Assembly: GCF_021088345.1 (NCBI RefSeq)
Contig: NZ_CP088156.1
Span: forward strand, 5,456,001-5,520,000
Length of the DNA: 64,000 bases
Origin: Bradyrhizobium ontarionense
Lineage (GTDB): Bacteria; Pseudomonadota; Alphaproteobacteria; Rhizobiales; Xanthobacteraceae
Reading direction: 5' to 3'
A program made the position numbers and the translations under genes. The notes under the pieces are model-generated. The model was not told the DNA's origin and searched no databases. It worked only from the letters and a program-made list of their open reading frames with translations. How positions within the stretch are numbered: the first letter of the stretch is position 1; each line of letters begins with the position of its first letter. Shown piece after piece: positions 10,331 to 20,230 of this stretch.

Positions 10331-12040
10331 ATGATCGATCTCGTTCTCCCCGCCACGGTCGGCGTCGCCTTGCTGGTCGTGCTCGGGACCGTCTTTGCCG
10401 TGCTCTACCATCGCTCCACCCGCGACGAGGCCTTCGTGCGCACCGGCCTCGGCGGCAAGAAGGTCGTGCTCGACGGCGGCGCCGTGGTGCTGCCGATCTT
10501 CCACTCGATCGCCCGCGTGAACCTGAAGACCTTGCGGCTGCGCGTCGAACGCTCGAAGAAGGATTCGCTGATCACCAAGGATCGCATGCGCGTCGACATC
10601 GACGCCGAGTTCTACGTGCGCGTGAAGCCCGACGTCGATTCGATCGCGCTCGCAGCGCAGACGCTCGGCGCCGTCACCAACAACGCCGAATTACTGCGCG
10701 ACCAGGTCGAGGCCAAATTCGTCGACGGCCTGCGCTCGGTCGCGGCGACGATGGAGCTCATGGACCTGCAGGAGAAGCGGTCCGATTTCGTCAAGCACGT
10801 GCAGGCGGCGGTCGAGGCCGACGTACAGTCGAACGGCCTGGAGCTGGAATCGGTGTCGCTGACCAAGCTCGACCAGACCGATATTTCCTTCTTCAACGCG
10901 GAAAATTTCTTCGACGCCGAAGGCCTTACGCTGTTGAAGACGGTGACCGAGACGCGGCGGCGCGATCGCAACGCGATCGTGCGCGACAACGAGGTTGCGA
11001 TCGCGCAGAAGGATCTGCAGGCCAGGCAGCAGACGCTCGAGATCGAGCGTACCAAGAAGGAGGCCGAGCTCAGCCAGGAGCGCGACATCGCCAACAAGAC
11101 CGCGAGCACCCGCGCCGAGGTGGCGAGCGCGACGCAGACGGCGTGGCAGACCGAGGAGAACGCCCGCATCGAGGCGCAGCAGAAGATCGCCCAGCGCGAG
11201 GCGGAAGCGCTGAAGGTGCGCGAGACCGCCGCGATCGAATCGAGTCTGGCGATCAACCGGCGCAAGACCGACGCCGACCGCGAGATCCAGATCGCGACCC
11301 AGGACAACGACATCCAGATCGCGACCAAGAGCAAGGAGACGTCGGAGGCCCGGGCGGTGGCCAAGGCGGCCGAGGCGCTGGCCGTATCCGCGGAGGAAAA
11401 GGTGACGACCGCGCGCGCCATCGAGATCGCCGACCGCGAACGTCAGACCGCGGTCATGGCGGCGCGCAAGGAAGCCGAGCAGCGCTCCACCGGCATTACG
11501 GTCGCGGCGGAAGCCGAAAAGCGTGCGGCGGTCGATCGCGGCGCGGCGGCCAAGACGCTCGCCGAAGCGGAAGCCGAGGCCAACAAGATCAAGGCGGTCG
11601 GCGTGCGCCAGATCGGCGAGGCGGAAGCGGCCGTGATCCTGATGAAGAACGAGGCCCAGAACAAGCTCGGCAGCAACGTGATCGATTTCGAACTCGCCAA
11701 GCAGCGCATCGCGACGATGCCGGCGGCGCTCGGCGAGATGGTGAAGCCGATCGCCAACCTGAAGGACGTCCGCATCCTGCACACCGGCGGCGCGTTCGGC
11801 GGCAACGGCAATGGCGGCAGCGGCGGCAATGTCGGCTTCGGCGAAGGCCTCGCCGGCGAGCTCTTGCGCGTGCATGCGCTGAAGCCCTTGATCGACGAGA
11901 TCCTGGTGCAGTCGGGCTTCAAGCCGGGCGATGACCCGGTGCAGACGCTGACGGGCGTGATCCTGCCGAAGGCGGAGGCGAAGGGCGCTGCAGGTGCTGC
12001 GAAGATCGAACCGCTGCCGGTCTCGGCGCCGTCATCATAG
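10331..12040 (+). CDS. yqiK: Flotillin family protein (YqiK type)
   Basis: A protein of 569 residues. It has an N-terminal membrane anchor (about 5-27), an SPFH/band-7 domain (about 30-200, with GGAVVLPIFHSIARVNLKTLRLRVE), a long Ala/Glu-rich coiled coil (about 210-440) and a Gly/Asn-rich linker (about 478-498) before the C-terminal part. Flotillins oligomerise on the inner membrane and organise membrane domains. The start at 10331 is seven bases after the YqiJ-like gene. Coupled with PspA it suggests a membrane-integrity module. No regulator is encoded next to it. Confidence 0.92.
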   Translation: MIDLVLPATVGVALLVVLGTVFAVLYHRSTRDEAFVRTGLGGKKVVLDGGAVVLPIFHSIARVNLKTLRLRVERSKKDSLITKDRMRVDIDAEFYVRVKPDVDSIALAAQTLGAVTNNAELLRDQVEAKFVDGLRSVAATMELMDLQEKRSDFVKHVQAAVEADVQSNGLELESVSLTKLDQTDISFFNAENFFDAEGLTLLKTVTETRRRDRNAIVRDNEVAIAQKDLQARQQTLEIERTKKEAELSQERDIANKTASTRAEVASATQTAWQTEENARIEAQQKIAQREAEALKVRETAAIESSLAINRRKTDADREIQIATQDNDIQIATKSKETSEARAVAKAAEALAVSAEEKVTTARAIEIADRERQTAVMAARKEAEQRSTGITVAAEAEKRAAVDRGAAAKTLAEAEAEANKIKAVGVRQIGEAEAAVILMKNEAQNKLGSNVIDFELAKQRIATMPAALGEMVKPIANLKDVRILHTGGAFGGNGNGGSGGNVGFGEGLAGELLRVHALKPLIDEILVQSGFKPGDDPVQTLTGVILPKAEAKGAAGAAKIEPLPVSAPSS

Positions 12041-12314
12041 CTCGCGGATCTGGGGAAGACCCCCGGGGGCTGGGGGCGGCGCTGGAGGAGCCACCGCCCC
12101 CGCCCGGCACATCATGAGTGGGGCGCCCATGAGGTGCAGTCTCTGCGCGCAACTCATACGCAGAGAACCGAGTGGGGTGAGCCGACGATAGCCTCAAGCG
12201 CGCCGGATTTGCGTTAAAAATGCATCACGCGCCGGTCACCTTTTCGCTATCCCGGCAGTCGCGTGTCGGATCGCCGCACGGCGTTCCGTCGCAGCGAATG
12301 CGCCGCGACCGCAC

Positions 12315-13874
12315 CTACTCGATCACGGCATGATCCGCCGGTGCCGCCTGCGCGCGCAGCGCCGTCCGGGTCGATCCGATCATGACGGCGAGCGGGATCG
12401 ACACCAGGATGAAAACCATCACCAGCTGGTAGTCGTGCGAGAAGGCGAGGATCTGCGCCTGGACCATCACCATCGCATCCGCCATTGCGCGGCCGGCGTC
12501 GGTCGACAGGTTCAACAGGCCCGCGACATTGGGCATCTGTAGCGCGTGATTGAACGGGTTGATGTGCTCGACCAGGATGGCGTGGTTGCGCCGCGTTCCC
12601 TCGGTCAGCTGCGCGATCGCAATGGAGATGCCGATCGAGCTGGCGACATTACGCACCAGGGTCAGCATCGAGGTTCCATCGGTCCGCAACTCGCCGGGCA
12701 AAGTGAGGAACGCCACCGTCGACAGCGGCACGAATACGAGGCCGAAGCCAAACCCCTGCATGATGCTGATGGCGATGATCTCGGGCACGCCGGTCTGGTC
12801 GGTCCACGCGGTCATCTGGAACAGCGATAGTGCGGTCAGCGCCAGGCCGACGATGATCAGCGTGCGCGCCTCGATATAGCGCAGCATTCGCCCGACCAGC
12901 ATCATCGCGACGAAGGTGCCGCAGCCGCGCGTCGCCAGGAGCACGCCGGCGGTGATGATGGGGTAGCCGATCACGTTCTGCAGATAGGGCGAGGAGAGTG
13001 CCATGGTCGAGAACAGCACCAGCCCCATCACGGTCATGAACACGCATCCGCCGACAAAGTTGCGATCCTTGAACAGCGCGAACTGGATGAACGGCCGCTG
13101 CGTGGTCAGCGAGTGCGCCAGGAAGTAGTAGAAGCCTAAGCCGGCGACGATGAACTCGATGATGATCTCGTTGCTCTCGAGCCAGCCTTGGTCCTCACCG
13201 CGGTCGAGCGCGATCTGCAGCGAGCCGATGCCGATCGCGAGCGCCGCGAATCCGAACCAGTCGAAGGTGAGCGCAGCGTTCGGCTTGGTCTCCTCCATGA
13301 AGGCGATCAGACCGAGCACGGTGACGGCGCCGAATGGCAGATTGACGAAGAACACCCAGTGCCAGGAATAGCTCTCGGTGAGCCAGGCGCCGAGCGACGG
13401 GCCCATGATCGGGCCGAGCATCACGCCCATGCCCCAGATCGCCATCGCCTTGGCCCGCTCGTGCAGCGCGTAGGAATCGAGCATCACGGCCTGCGACAGC
13501 GGCACCAGCGCGGCGCCGAACACGCCCTGCAGCAGCCGGAACAGCACCATCTGGGTGATGTCCTGGGCGAGCCCGCACATCACCGAGGCGATGGTGAAGC
13601 CGGCGGAGCAGACGATGAAGGTGCGCTTGCGGCCGAAGCGGTTGGCGATCCAGCCGACCGGCGCGGTCATGATCGCGGCCGCCACGATGTAGGACGTCAG
13701 CACCCAGTTGATCTGGTCCTGCGAGGCCGACAGCGTGCCCTGCATGTAGGGCAAAGCGACGTTGGCGATGGTGGTGTCGAGCGCCTGCATGATCGTCGCC
13801 GTCATGGCGCAGATCGTCACCATGTTGCGCCGAAATCCGGGAACGGCGGACGATGAGGCGGCAGACGCGGTCAT
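12315..13874 (-). CDS. emrB: DHA2 family multidrug efflux MFS transporter (EmrB type)
   Basis: A protein of 519 residues with about 14 membrane segments. The first half carries the MFS motif GWIANRFGRKRTF and the DHA2 signature LDTTIANVALPYMQGTL near the N-terminus; SWHWVFFVNLPFG is also typical of EmrB. It exports hydrophobic toxic compounds using the proton gradient, with the EmrA-like adaptor encoded six bases upstream and an outer-membrane channel from elsewhere. Operon order is marR, emrA, emrB, all on the minus strand, so the MarR protein is the likely repressor. Substrate is unknown. Confidence 0.93.
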   Translation of the reverse strand: MTASAASSSAVPGFRRNMVTICAMTATIMQALDTTIANVALPYMQGTLSASQDQINWVLTSYIVAAAIMTAPVGWIANRFGRKRTFIVCSAGFTIASVMCGLAQDITQMVLFRLLQGVFGAALVPLSQAVMLDSYALHERAKAMAIWGMGVMLGPIMGPSLGAWLTESYSWHWVFFVNLPFGAVTVLGLIAFMEETKPNAALTFDWFGFAALAIGIGSLQIALDRGEDQGWLESNEIIIEFIVAGLGFYYFLAHSLTTQRPFIQFALFKDRNFVGGCVFMTVMGLVLFSTMALSSPYLQNVIGYPIITAGVLLATRGCGTFVAMMLVGRMLRYIEARTLIIVGLALTALSLFQMTAWTDQTGVPEIIAISIMQGFGFGLVFVPLSTVAFLTLPGELRTDGTSMLTLVRNVASSIGISIAIAQLTEGTRRNHAILVEHINPFNHALQMPNVAGLLNLSTDAGRAMADAMVMVQAQILAFSHDYQLVMVFILVSIPLAVMIGSTRTALRAQAAPADHAVIE

Positions 13875-13880
13875 GGCGTG

Positions 13881-15029
13881 CTACTCGTCCTTGTCAGCCG
13901 CATGCGCTGATCCGAGCAGGCCGGCGAGCGTGCGCTGATGGCCGGTGTCGATCGCGACGTTGACGCTCATGCCGGCCTTCAGCTTCGCGACATATTTGTC
14001 GGTCTTGTCGAAATAGATTCTGACGGGCACGCGCTGCACCACCTTGACGAAATTGCCGCTGGCATTCTGCGGCGGCAGGATCGCGAACTGCGCGCCGGTG
14101 CCCGGCGACAGCGAGCCGATCGTGCCCTTGAAGCGGTGGTTGGGGAAGGCGTCGACGTCGAGCTCGACCGGCTGGCCGACAGCGACATAGGTGAAGTCGC
14201 TCTCCTTCGGATTGGCGTCGACCCAGGGATTGGCGATGTCGATCACCGCGAACACCGGCGTGCCCGCGGTGACGAAGCGGCCGAGCTGGATCTGGTCGAC
14301 TTGCGTGGCGACACCCGGCATCGGCGCGCGCAACGTCGTGTGGTCGAGGTCGCGCTGGGTGTCGTCGAGCTTGGCCTTGGCCTGGACGTAAGGCGGGAAC
14401 TGCTCCAGCGGCAGCTCGGGATTGCCGAGCAACTGGGTCCGCGCATTTGAAAGCTGCTGCTTGATGAACTGGGCCTGTGCACTCGCCGTGACCAGGGCGT
14501 TGGCGGCGTTGTCGAGGTCGAGCTGCGAGCCGAAATTGTTCTTGGCCAGCGTCTGCTTGCGCTCCACATCCTTCTGCTTCAGATCGATGCCCTGATTGGC
14601 AAGGTCGAGCATTTGGCCGTAGATCTTGATGTTGGCGGTCAGGTTGTCGTAGCTGGTGCGCGCCTGCTCCAGCGCCGCCTTGGCCTGGTCGACGGCGAGG
14701 CGATAGGGCACCGGATCGATCTCGAACAGCTCGTCGCCCTTCTGCACCTGCTGGCCTTCCGTGACGACGATCTTGACGATCTTGCCGGAGATGTCGGGCG
14801 TGATCAGCACCTTCTGGGCGCCGACATAGGCGTCGTCGGTGGTCACGTAGCGGCCGCCGTTGAGATAGAGGGCGACGCCGCCGATCGCGGCGATGACCGG
14901 CAGCACGACCAGCAGCAGCGTGCGGCGGTAGCGGCGCAGGAAGCCGGGGCGTGCGGGCTTCGCGGCCGCCGTGGCAGCGTCGGGGCTGGCCTTCTGTTCC
15001 GGGGCCATTTTCAGGGCTGGCTCAGCCAT
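13881..15029 (-). CDS. emrA: HlyD family secretion periplasmic adaptor (EmrA type)
   Basis: A protein of 382 residues. A proline- and Ala-rich cytoplasmic tail is followed by one membrane segment (about 35-55, RTLLLVVLPVIAAIGGVALYL). Then comes a biotinyl-lipoyl half (GGRYVTTDDAYVGAQKVLITPDISGKIV), a long coiled-coil hairpin, the second lipoyl half (LRAPMPGVATQVDQIQLGRFVTAG) and a beta-barrel. Such adaptors bridge the EmrB pump to an outer-membrane channel. The start at 15029 overlaps the marR stop by eight bases, which indicates translational coupling. Confidence 0.93.
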   Translation of the reverse strand: MAEPALKMAPEQKASPDAATAAAKPARPGFLRRYRRTLLLVVLPVIAAIGGVALYLNGGRYVTTDDAYVGAQKVLITPDISGKIVKIVVTEGQQVQKGDELFEIDPVPYRLAVDQAKAALEQARTSYDNLTANIKIYGQMLDLANQGIDLKQKDVERKQTLAKNNFGSQLDLDNAANALVTASAQAQFIKQQLSNARTQLLGNPELPLEQFPPYVQAKAKLDDTQRDLDHTTLRAPMPGVATQVDQIQLGRFVTAGTPVFAVIDIANPWVDANPKESDFTYVAVGQPVELDVDAFPNHRFKGTIGSLSPGTGAQFAILPPQNASGNFVKVVQRVPVRIYFDKTDKYVAKLKAGMSVNVAIDTGHQRTLAGLLGSAHAADKDE

Positions 15030-15495
15030 AGCGCGGCTCCTTTCGCTGCTCGTCGCACAGCGACTGCAGGGCGTTTCTGATGTTTTCTTTGATGGTTTCG
15101 AGGTGGGTCATCAGCCGCTCGGCCTCGGCCGGGCTGATGCCTTGAAGCGCGGTGTCGGTCAGCTCGGCGCGCAGCACGGCGAGCTTGGCGAGCAGCGGCC
15201 GCGCGGCCTTCTTCAGATAGAGCCGGTTGACGCGGCGGTCGCTGTCGTCGCCGCGGCGCTCGATCAGGCCGGCGTCGGCGAGCTTGTCGATCAGTCGCGT
15301 CAACGTGATCGGCTGCATCTCCATCAGCTCGGCGAGTTCCGACTGCTTCATTCCCTCGCGGCGCTCGACCTTTGCCAGCACGGCCCATTGCGCACGGGTC
15401 ATGCCGAAGCGTGCGGCCTCCTTGTCGGCATAGCCGCGCACCAGGCGCTGCAGCTCGCCGAGCGTAAACAGGAAGTCCACGGGCGCACCGGCCAT
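15022..15495 (-). CDS. MarR family transcriptional regulator
   Basis: A protein of 157 residues with a winged helix: QWAVLAKVERREGMKQSELAELMEMQPITLTRLIDKLADAGLIERR... followed by the wing DDSDRRVNRLYL. The DxRxxxL pattern of MarR wings is present. As the first gene before emrA and emrB it probably represses the efflux operon and is released by a transported compound. A 14-base perfect palindrome 59 bases upstream of the start, at 15554-15567, is a candidate operator. Confidence 0.93.
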   Translation of the reverse strand: MAGAPVDFLFTLGELQRLVRGYADKEAARFGMTRAQWAVLAKVERREGMKQSELAELMEMQPITLTRLIDKLADAGLIERRGDDSDRRVNRLYLKKAARPLLAKLAVLRAELTDTALQGISPAEAERLMTHLETIKENIRNALQSLCDEQRKEPRYG

Positions 15496-15549
15496 GCTGA
15501 TCTCGATTCGAGCTGAGGGAACTGACCTTCGGTCCTAATGAGCCTAGAA

Positions 15550-15567
15550 TATAATAAGCAAGCTTAT
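15550..15567. promoter_or_regulatory. Candidate MarR operator overlapping a TATAAT box
   Basis: ATAAGC-AA-GCTTAT at 15554-15567 is a perfect palindrome in an AT-rich patch inside GC-rich DNA. It overlaps TATAAT at 15550-15555 on the plus strand. It lies between the divergent marR-emrAB operon and the Fur/Zur-type gene, where an operator would be expected. Binding by MarR is inference. Confidence 0.5.
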
Positions 15568-15667
15568 GAATTTTTGATGGTGCCCTGGTGCGGACCCGCT
15601 CCAACGGAGACGCATAGCTCGGCTACGGGCTTTGGCGCGGCGGACCTGAAATGCTAGATTGTCCGTA

Positions 15668-16159
15668 ATGACCCTTGCCAAGCCCACCTTCCCGGCGCCA
15701 GACCATGATCATGGTCGCTGCGCGGCGGATGCGATCACCCATGCCGAGCGCGTCTGCGCCCAGCGCGGCCAGAAATTCACGCCGTTGCGCCGCCAGGTGC
15801 TGCAGGCGCTGCTGTCGAGCCACCGGCCGCTCGGGGCTTATGAGATCATCGAGGAACTCGCCAGGGTGGCGTCGCGGCCGGCGCCGATCACGGTCTATCG
15901 CGCGCTCGAGTTCCTGATGGCCAACGGCCTGGTGCACCGCATCGAAAGCCGCAACGCCTTCCTCGCCTGCGCGCACGACCACGAGCAGACCGCGCTGGTG
16001 GCGTTCCTGATTTGTGAGCGGTGCGGTGCGGTCGGCGAGGTTCCCGCAGCGCCGATCGCGGAGAGCCTGAAGGTGGCCGCTGCTGCATCGGGCTTCACGC
16101 CGAAGCTTTCGGTGGTCGAGATCACCGGCACCTGTGCGCATTGCCAGGCGGCGGCGTGA
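15668..16159 (+). CDS. zur: Fur family regulator, Zur type
   Basis: A protein of 163 residues of the Fur family. It has an N-terminal winged helix (AERVCAQRGQKFTPLRRQVLQALL... ITVYRALEFLMANGLVHRIESRNAF) and C-terminal metal sites with two CxxC pairs (ICERCGAVGE and TCAHCQAA) that hold structural zinc. The sequence around HDHEQTALVAFLICERCG is more like zinc-sensing Zur than iron-sensing Fur. The short start at 15668 (MTLAKP) is preferred. It overlaps no gene; a DMT permease gene follows after 49 bases and may be cotranscribed. Zinc specificity is inferred. Confidence 0.82.
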   Translation: MTLAKPTFPAPDHDHGRCAADAITHAERVCAQRGQKFTPLRRQVLQALLSSHRPLGAYEIIEELARVASRPAPITVYRALEFLMANGLVHRIESRNAFLACAHDHEQTALVAFLICERCGAVGEVPAAPIAESLKVAAAASGFTPKLSVVEITGTCAHCQAAA

Positions 16160-16208
16160 GGGCGATAACCGTTCGGCCACCTCGATAATAAACGTCTGCC
16201 GGGAGCAA

Positions 16209-17162
16209 ATGTCCGCAACGTCATCGCCATCCGCCGCGACCCGGCCGCTCGGCCCGGGCGCGATCGCCGTCATCCTCGTGCTCTGCCTGTCCTGGGCCTT
16301 CAACCAGATCGCGGTGAAGCTGGCGCTGCCGGAAATTTCGCCGCTGCTGCAGGCCACTTTCCGTTCGCTCGGTGCGCTCCCGGTGCTGCTGATCTTCGCC
16401 CAGTTCCGCGGCGTCAAGATGTTCGAGCGCGACGGCACGCTGACGCTCGGGCTGGTGGCGGGAGCGCTGTTCGGCCTGGAATTCGTGCTGATCTATCAGG
16501 GCCTGCTGCTGACCTCGGCCTCGCGCGCCGTCGTGTTCCTGTATACCGCGCCATTCTTCGTCGCGCTCGGCTCGTTCCGCTTCCTCGGCGAGCGGATGGG
16601 GCCTGCGCAATGGGGCGGCCTGGCGCTCAGCTTCACTGGCGTGGCGCTGGCGATCGGTATTCCCCAGGCCAATGTCGACGGCAAGGTTCTGCTCGGCGAT
16701 CTCCTGGTGGTCGGCGGCGGCCTGCTGTGGGGCGTGACCACCGTGTTCGTCAAAGGCAGCCGCCTGCGCTTCATCGCTCCGGAGCGGGCATTGGGCTACC
16801 AGGTCGCGGTCTCGGTGCCGATCATGGCGCTGGCGGCCCTGATCGCCGGCGAGCGGCTCGGCCAGGTTCCGAGCCCGTTCGTGATCGGGCTGATGGCCTA
16901 CCAGTCGATCTGGGTGGTCGGGACCACGTTCACGATCTGGTTCGCGCTGATCAAGGCCTATTCGGCCAGCAAATTGTCGGCATTTACCTTCATCACCCCT
17001 TTATTCGGGGTGGTGGCGAGCTATTTCATCCTGCATGACGCCCTGACGCTGGCTTTTGGCTTTGCCGCGGTGCTTGTGATCATTGGGCTTTTTCTCGTAA
17101 ACCGCCCGAACCCAGCCGCCGCCCGGCCGACTGATCCATTGCTGAATGTCACCAAAACCTGA
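16209..17162 (+). CDS. EamA/DMT family permease
   Basis: A protein of 317 residues with ten predicted membrane segments arranged as two EamA repeats (about 15-145 and 160-300). The start at 16209 is preceded by GGGAGC; an upstream ATG at 16134 would overlap the zur-type gene and adds non-membrane sequence. DMT permeases of this type export metabolites such as amino acids, but the substrate cannot be told. The 3' end overlaps the longest possible ispG frame by a few bases. Confidence 0.88.
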   Translation: MSATSSPSAATRPLGPGAIAVILVLCLSWAFNQIAVKLALPEISPLLQATFRSLGALPVLLIFAQFRGVKMFERDGTLTLGLVAGALFGLEFVLIYQGLLLTSASRAVVFLYTAPFFVALGSFRFLGERMGPAQWGGLALSFTGVALAIGIPQANVDGKVLLGDLLVVGGGLLWGVTTVFVKGSRLRFIAPERALGYQVAVSVPIMALAALIAGERLGQVPSPFVIGLMAYQSIWVVGTTFTIWFALIKAYSASKLSAFTFITPLFGVVASYFILHDALTLAFGFAAVLVIIGLFLVNRPNPAAARPTDPLLNVTKT

Positions 17163-17175
17163 TATCCGAGGCCCC

Positions 17176-18477
<1,302 letters not shown>

Positions 18478-18579
18478 TGGGGCTCCGCGGTTGATTGGAA
18501 CCGGTGGCGCCTTCTGCGCCCCGGGCTGATCGCGCGGTGCTTGCAATCGCGGCGAGAATGCCTGCCCATTCGTTACTCC

Positions 18580-18715
18580 GTCATGCCCGGGCTTGTCCCG
18601 GGCATCCACGTCCTTCCCAGGATGCCGAACGACGTGGATGGCCGGGACAAGCCCGGCCATGACGATGTGGAAGCAGGCGGGCGCATAACACCGATCGTCA
18701 TATGCGATTGCCCTG
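18580..18715. repeat. Palindromic repeat with conserved tail, family F, long copy
   Basis: Arms GTCATGCCCGGGCTTGTCCC and GGGACAAGCCCGGCCATGAC enclose inner arms GGCATCCACGTC and GACGTGGATGGCC. The tail TCATATGCGATTGCCCTG follows, as in the copy at 8132-8207. A weaker partial copy is at 35245-35316. The rest of the gap 18478-18974 shows no gene. Confidence 0.75.
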
Positions 18716-18974
18716 TCGCAGCCGGGGAGAGCTCGAGAAAGAGCCCGCGGCTCGATCTCATGTCCAATCTGGCTGTCGTGAGGGCGACAGCTGACCCTGC
18801 AACCGTCGGCTGCTTGTGCCGCGCGCCTCAGTCTGAAATTTTCACCCGCGGATCGGCCGCAACGCGCCGCCGCCGTGTCGCGCGGCGGTGTTGCGGTTGA
18901 CCTCATCAGGACGGCGCCGCCCCACTGCTGCCCGCATGATCAGCACCTTGAGGCCTGCTGAAGAGGACGCCTCG

Positions 18975-19487
18975 ATGGATCTCGACATCCGTGAAATGAC
19001 TCTCGACGAGACCGGGATGGTCATCGACTACTTCTATGCGTCGAGCGTCGAGCAGCTCGATCTCATGGGCATCGATCCGACGCGGATGCCGACACGGCCG
19101 GTCTGGAGCAATCTGTTCAAGACGCTCTACGCGACGCCGTTGGCCGAGCGCGCGGCGCTCTTGATGATCTGGCGGCTCGACGATCGGCCGGTCGGCTTCT
19201 CCACCTGCGACCGCATCGTGTTCGGCAACCGCGCCCACATGCATCTGCACGTCACCGAGCCGGAGCTGCGTGGCCGCGGCATCGGCACCGAATGCGTCCG
19301 CCGCAGCATCGATCTGTATTTCGAGCGGCTGCAGCTCCAGCAGCTGTTCTGCGAACCGCACGCCTACAACATCGCCCCCAACCGCGCCCTGCAGAAGGCC
19401 GGCTTCCGCTACCTGAAGACCTACAAGACCGTGCCCGGCCCGATGAACTACCACCAGGCGGTGACGCGCTGGATGATCGAGCGGTGA
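18975..19487 (+). CDS. GNAT family N-acetyltransferase
   Basis: A protein of 171 residues. The acetyl-CoA binding motif A is visible as LHVTEPELRGRGIGTECVRR (about 90-110) and motif B as EPHAYNIAPNRALQKAGFRYL. The start at 18975 has AAGAGG ten bases upstream; longer frames lack support. GNAT enzymes move an acetyl group to an amine, and the substrate is not evident. It stands alone between a repeat-bearing gap and the IS region. Confidence 0.87.
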   Translation: MDLDIREMTLDETGMVIDYFYASSVEQLDLMGIDPTRMPTRPVWSNLFKTLYATPLAERAALLMIWRLDDRPVGFSTCDRIVFGNRAHMHLHVTEPELRGRGIGTECVRRSIDLYFERLQLQQLFCEPHAYNIAPNRALQKAGFRYLKTYKTVPGPMNYHQAVTRWMIER

Positions 19488-19922
19488 AGGCGGGGGCACG
19501 AGGTCCGGCAGCGGCAGGTCCGCTTGCCAATGAGTTACCCGTCAAGGCCGGCCATGAGGGTGTGGATGCGTCCCGCGCCTCATTTCAGATCGCTATCGCG
19601 ACATCCCGGTTTTGCCCGTCGCGTTACCATGTCGCACCTCATCAGGCTTGTGCCGTCGGGCAAATCAGGTCGATCTTTCCGCACGTCCCGCCTCGCTGAG
19701 AGGGGCGCTTCGCGGTCGTCACGAACGTGGAGGCGGGATGCGGTGGACGCGATGTGGCGCAGTGAGCCCAACGGGCTTCACGGACGAACGCCATGGCGCG
19801 GACGGTCAAGTCGCATGGTCCTGACATCCCGATGCTGATGCCAAGCTGGCCGATGATCGCCAGTGACGGGGGCAACAAAGCCCGGTCCCCGGGGAGAGTG
19901 CGAAGCAGCCGTTAAAACCATT

Positions 19923-20028
19923 GCGCAGGGAAGGCTGGGTCGTTCCGGCTGAACCTGTGGTTCCTGCCGCCTGCATTTTTTCCGCAGGCGGGCCACGGGC
20001 CTCAGCCGAGGCCCGGCCTTCCCTGCGC
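19923..20028. repeat. Structured intergenic repeat with nested hairpins, family H1
   Basis: GCGCAGGGAAGGC at 19923-19935 pairs with GCCTTCCCTGCGC at 20016-20028, and inside CCGCCTGC at 19967-19974 pairs with GCAGGCGG at 19984-19991 around a T-rich loop. This is a recurrent Bradyrhizobium-type intergenic element as far as I recall. The stretch 19488-20230 has no gene I can support; it holds this element and the hairpin at 20142-20172. Confidence 0.6.
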
Positions 20029-20141
20029 CCTCCGATTGGAGAGGGCGACGAGCTCCTCATAACTCGGGCAGACCGTGCCGCGAGATCATGAACTCATGAC
20101 CGATGTCAGCGATCGCGGCGTGCGTGCCCGGCATTCTCGGT

Positions 20142-20172
20142 GTCATCACCCGCGCAGGCGGGTGATCCAGTA
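20142..20172. repeat. Palindromic repeat hairpin, family H2, intact half
   Basis: ATCACCCGC and GCGGGTGAT form a 9-bp stem around the loop GCAG. The segment is the reverse complement of the hairpin that the IS481 element has split (20212-20230 plus 21503 onward), with two differences that pair with each other in the stem. Confidence 0.75.
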
Positions 20173-20230
20173 CGCCGCGGCCGCGGTGATTGAGCCGCGC
20201 CGCCGGTGGAATACTGGATCGCCCGCCTGC

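Noticed and set aside
19488..20141. Possible genes upstream of the IS element
   Set aside because: Several short frames exist on both strands, but they lack ribosome sites and family likeness, and part of the stretch is a structured repeat.
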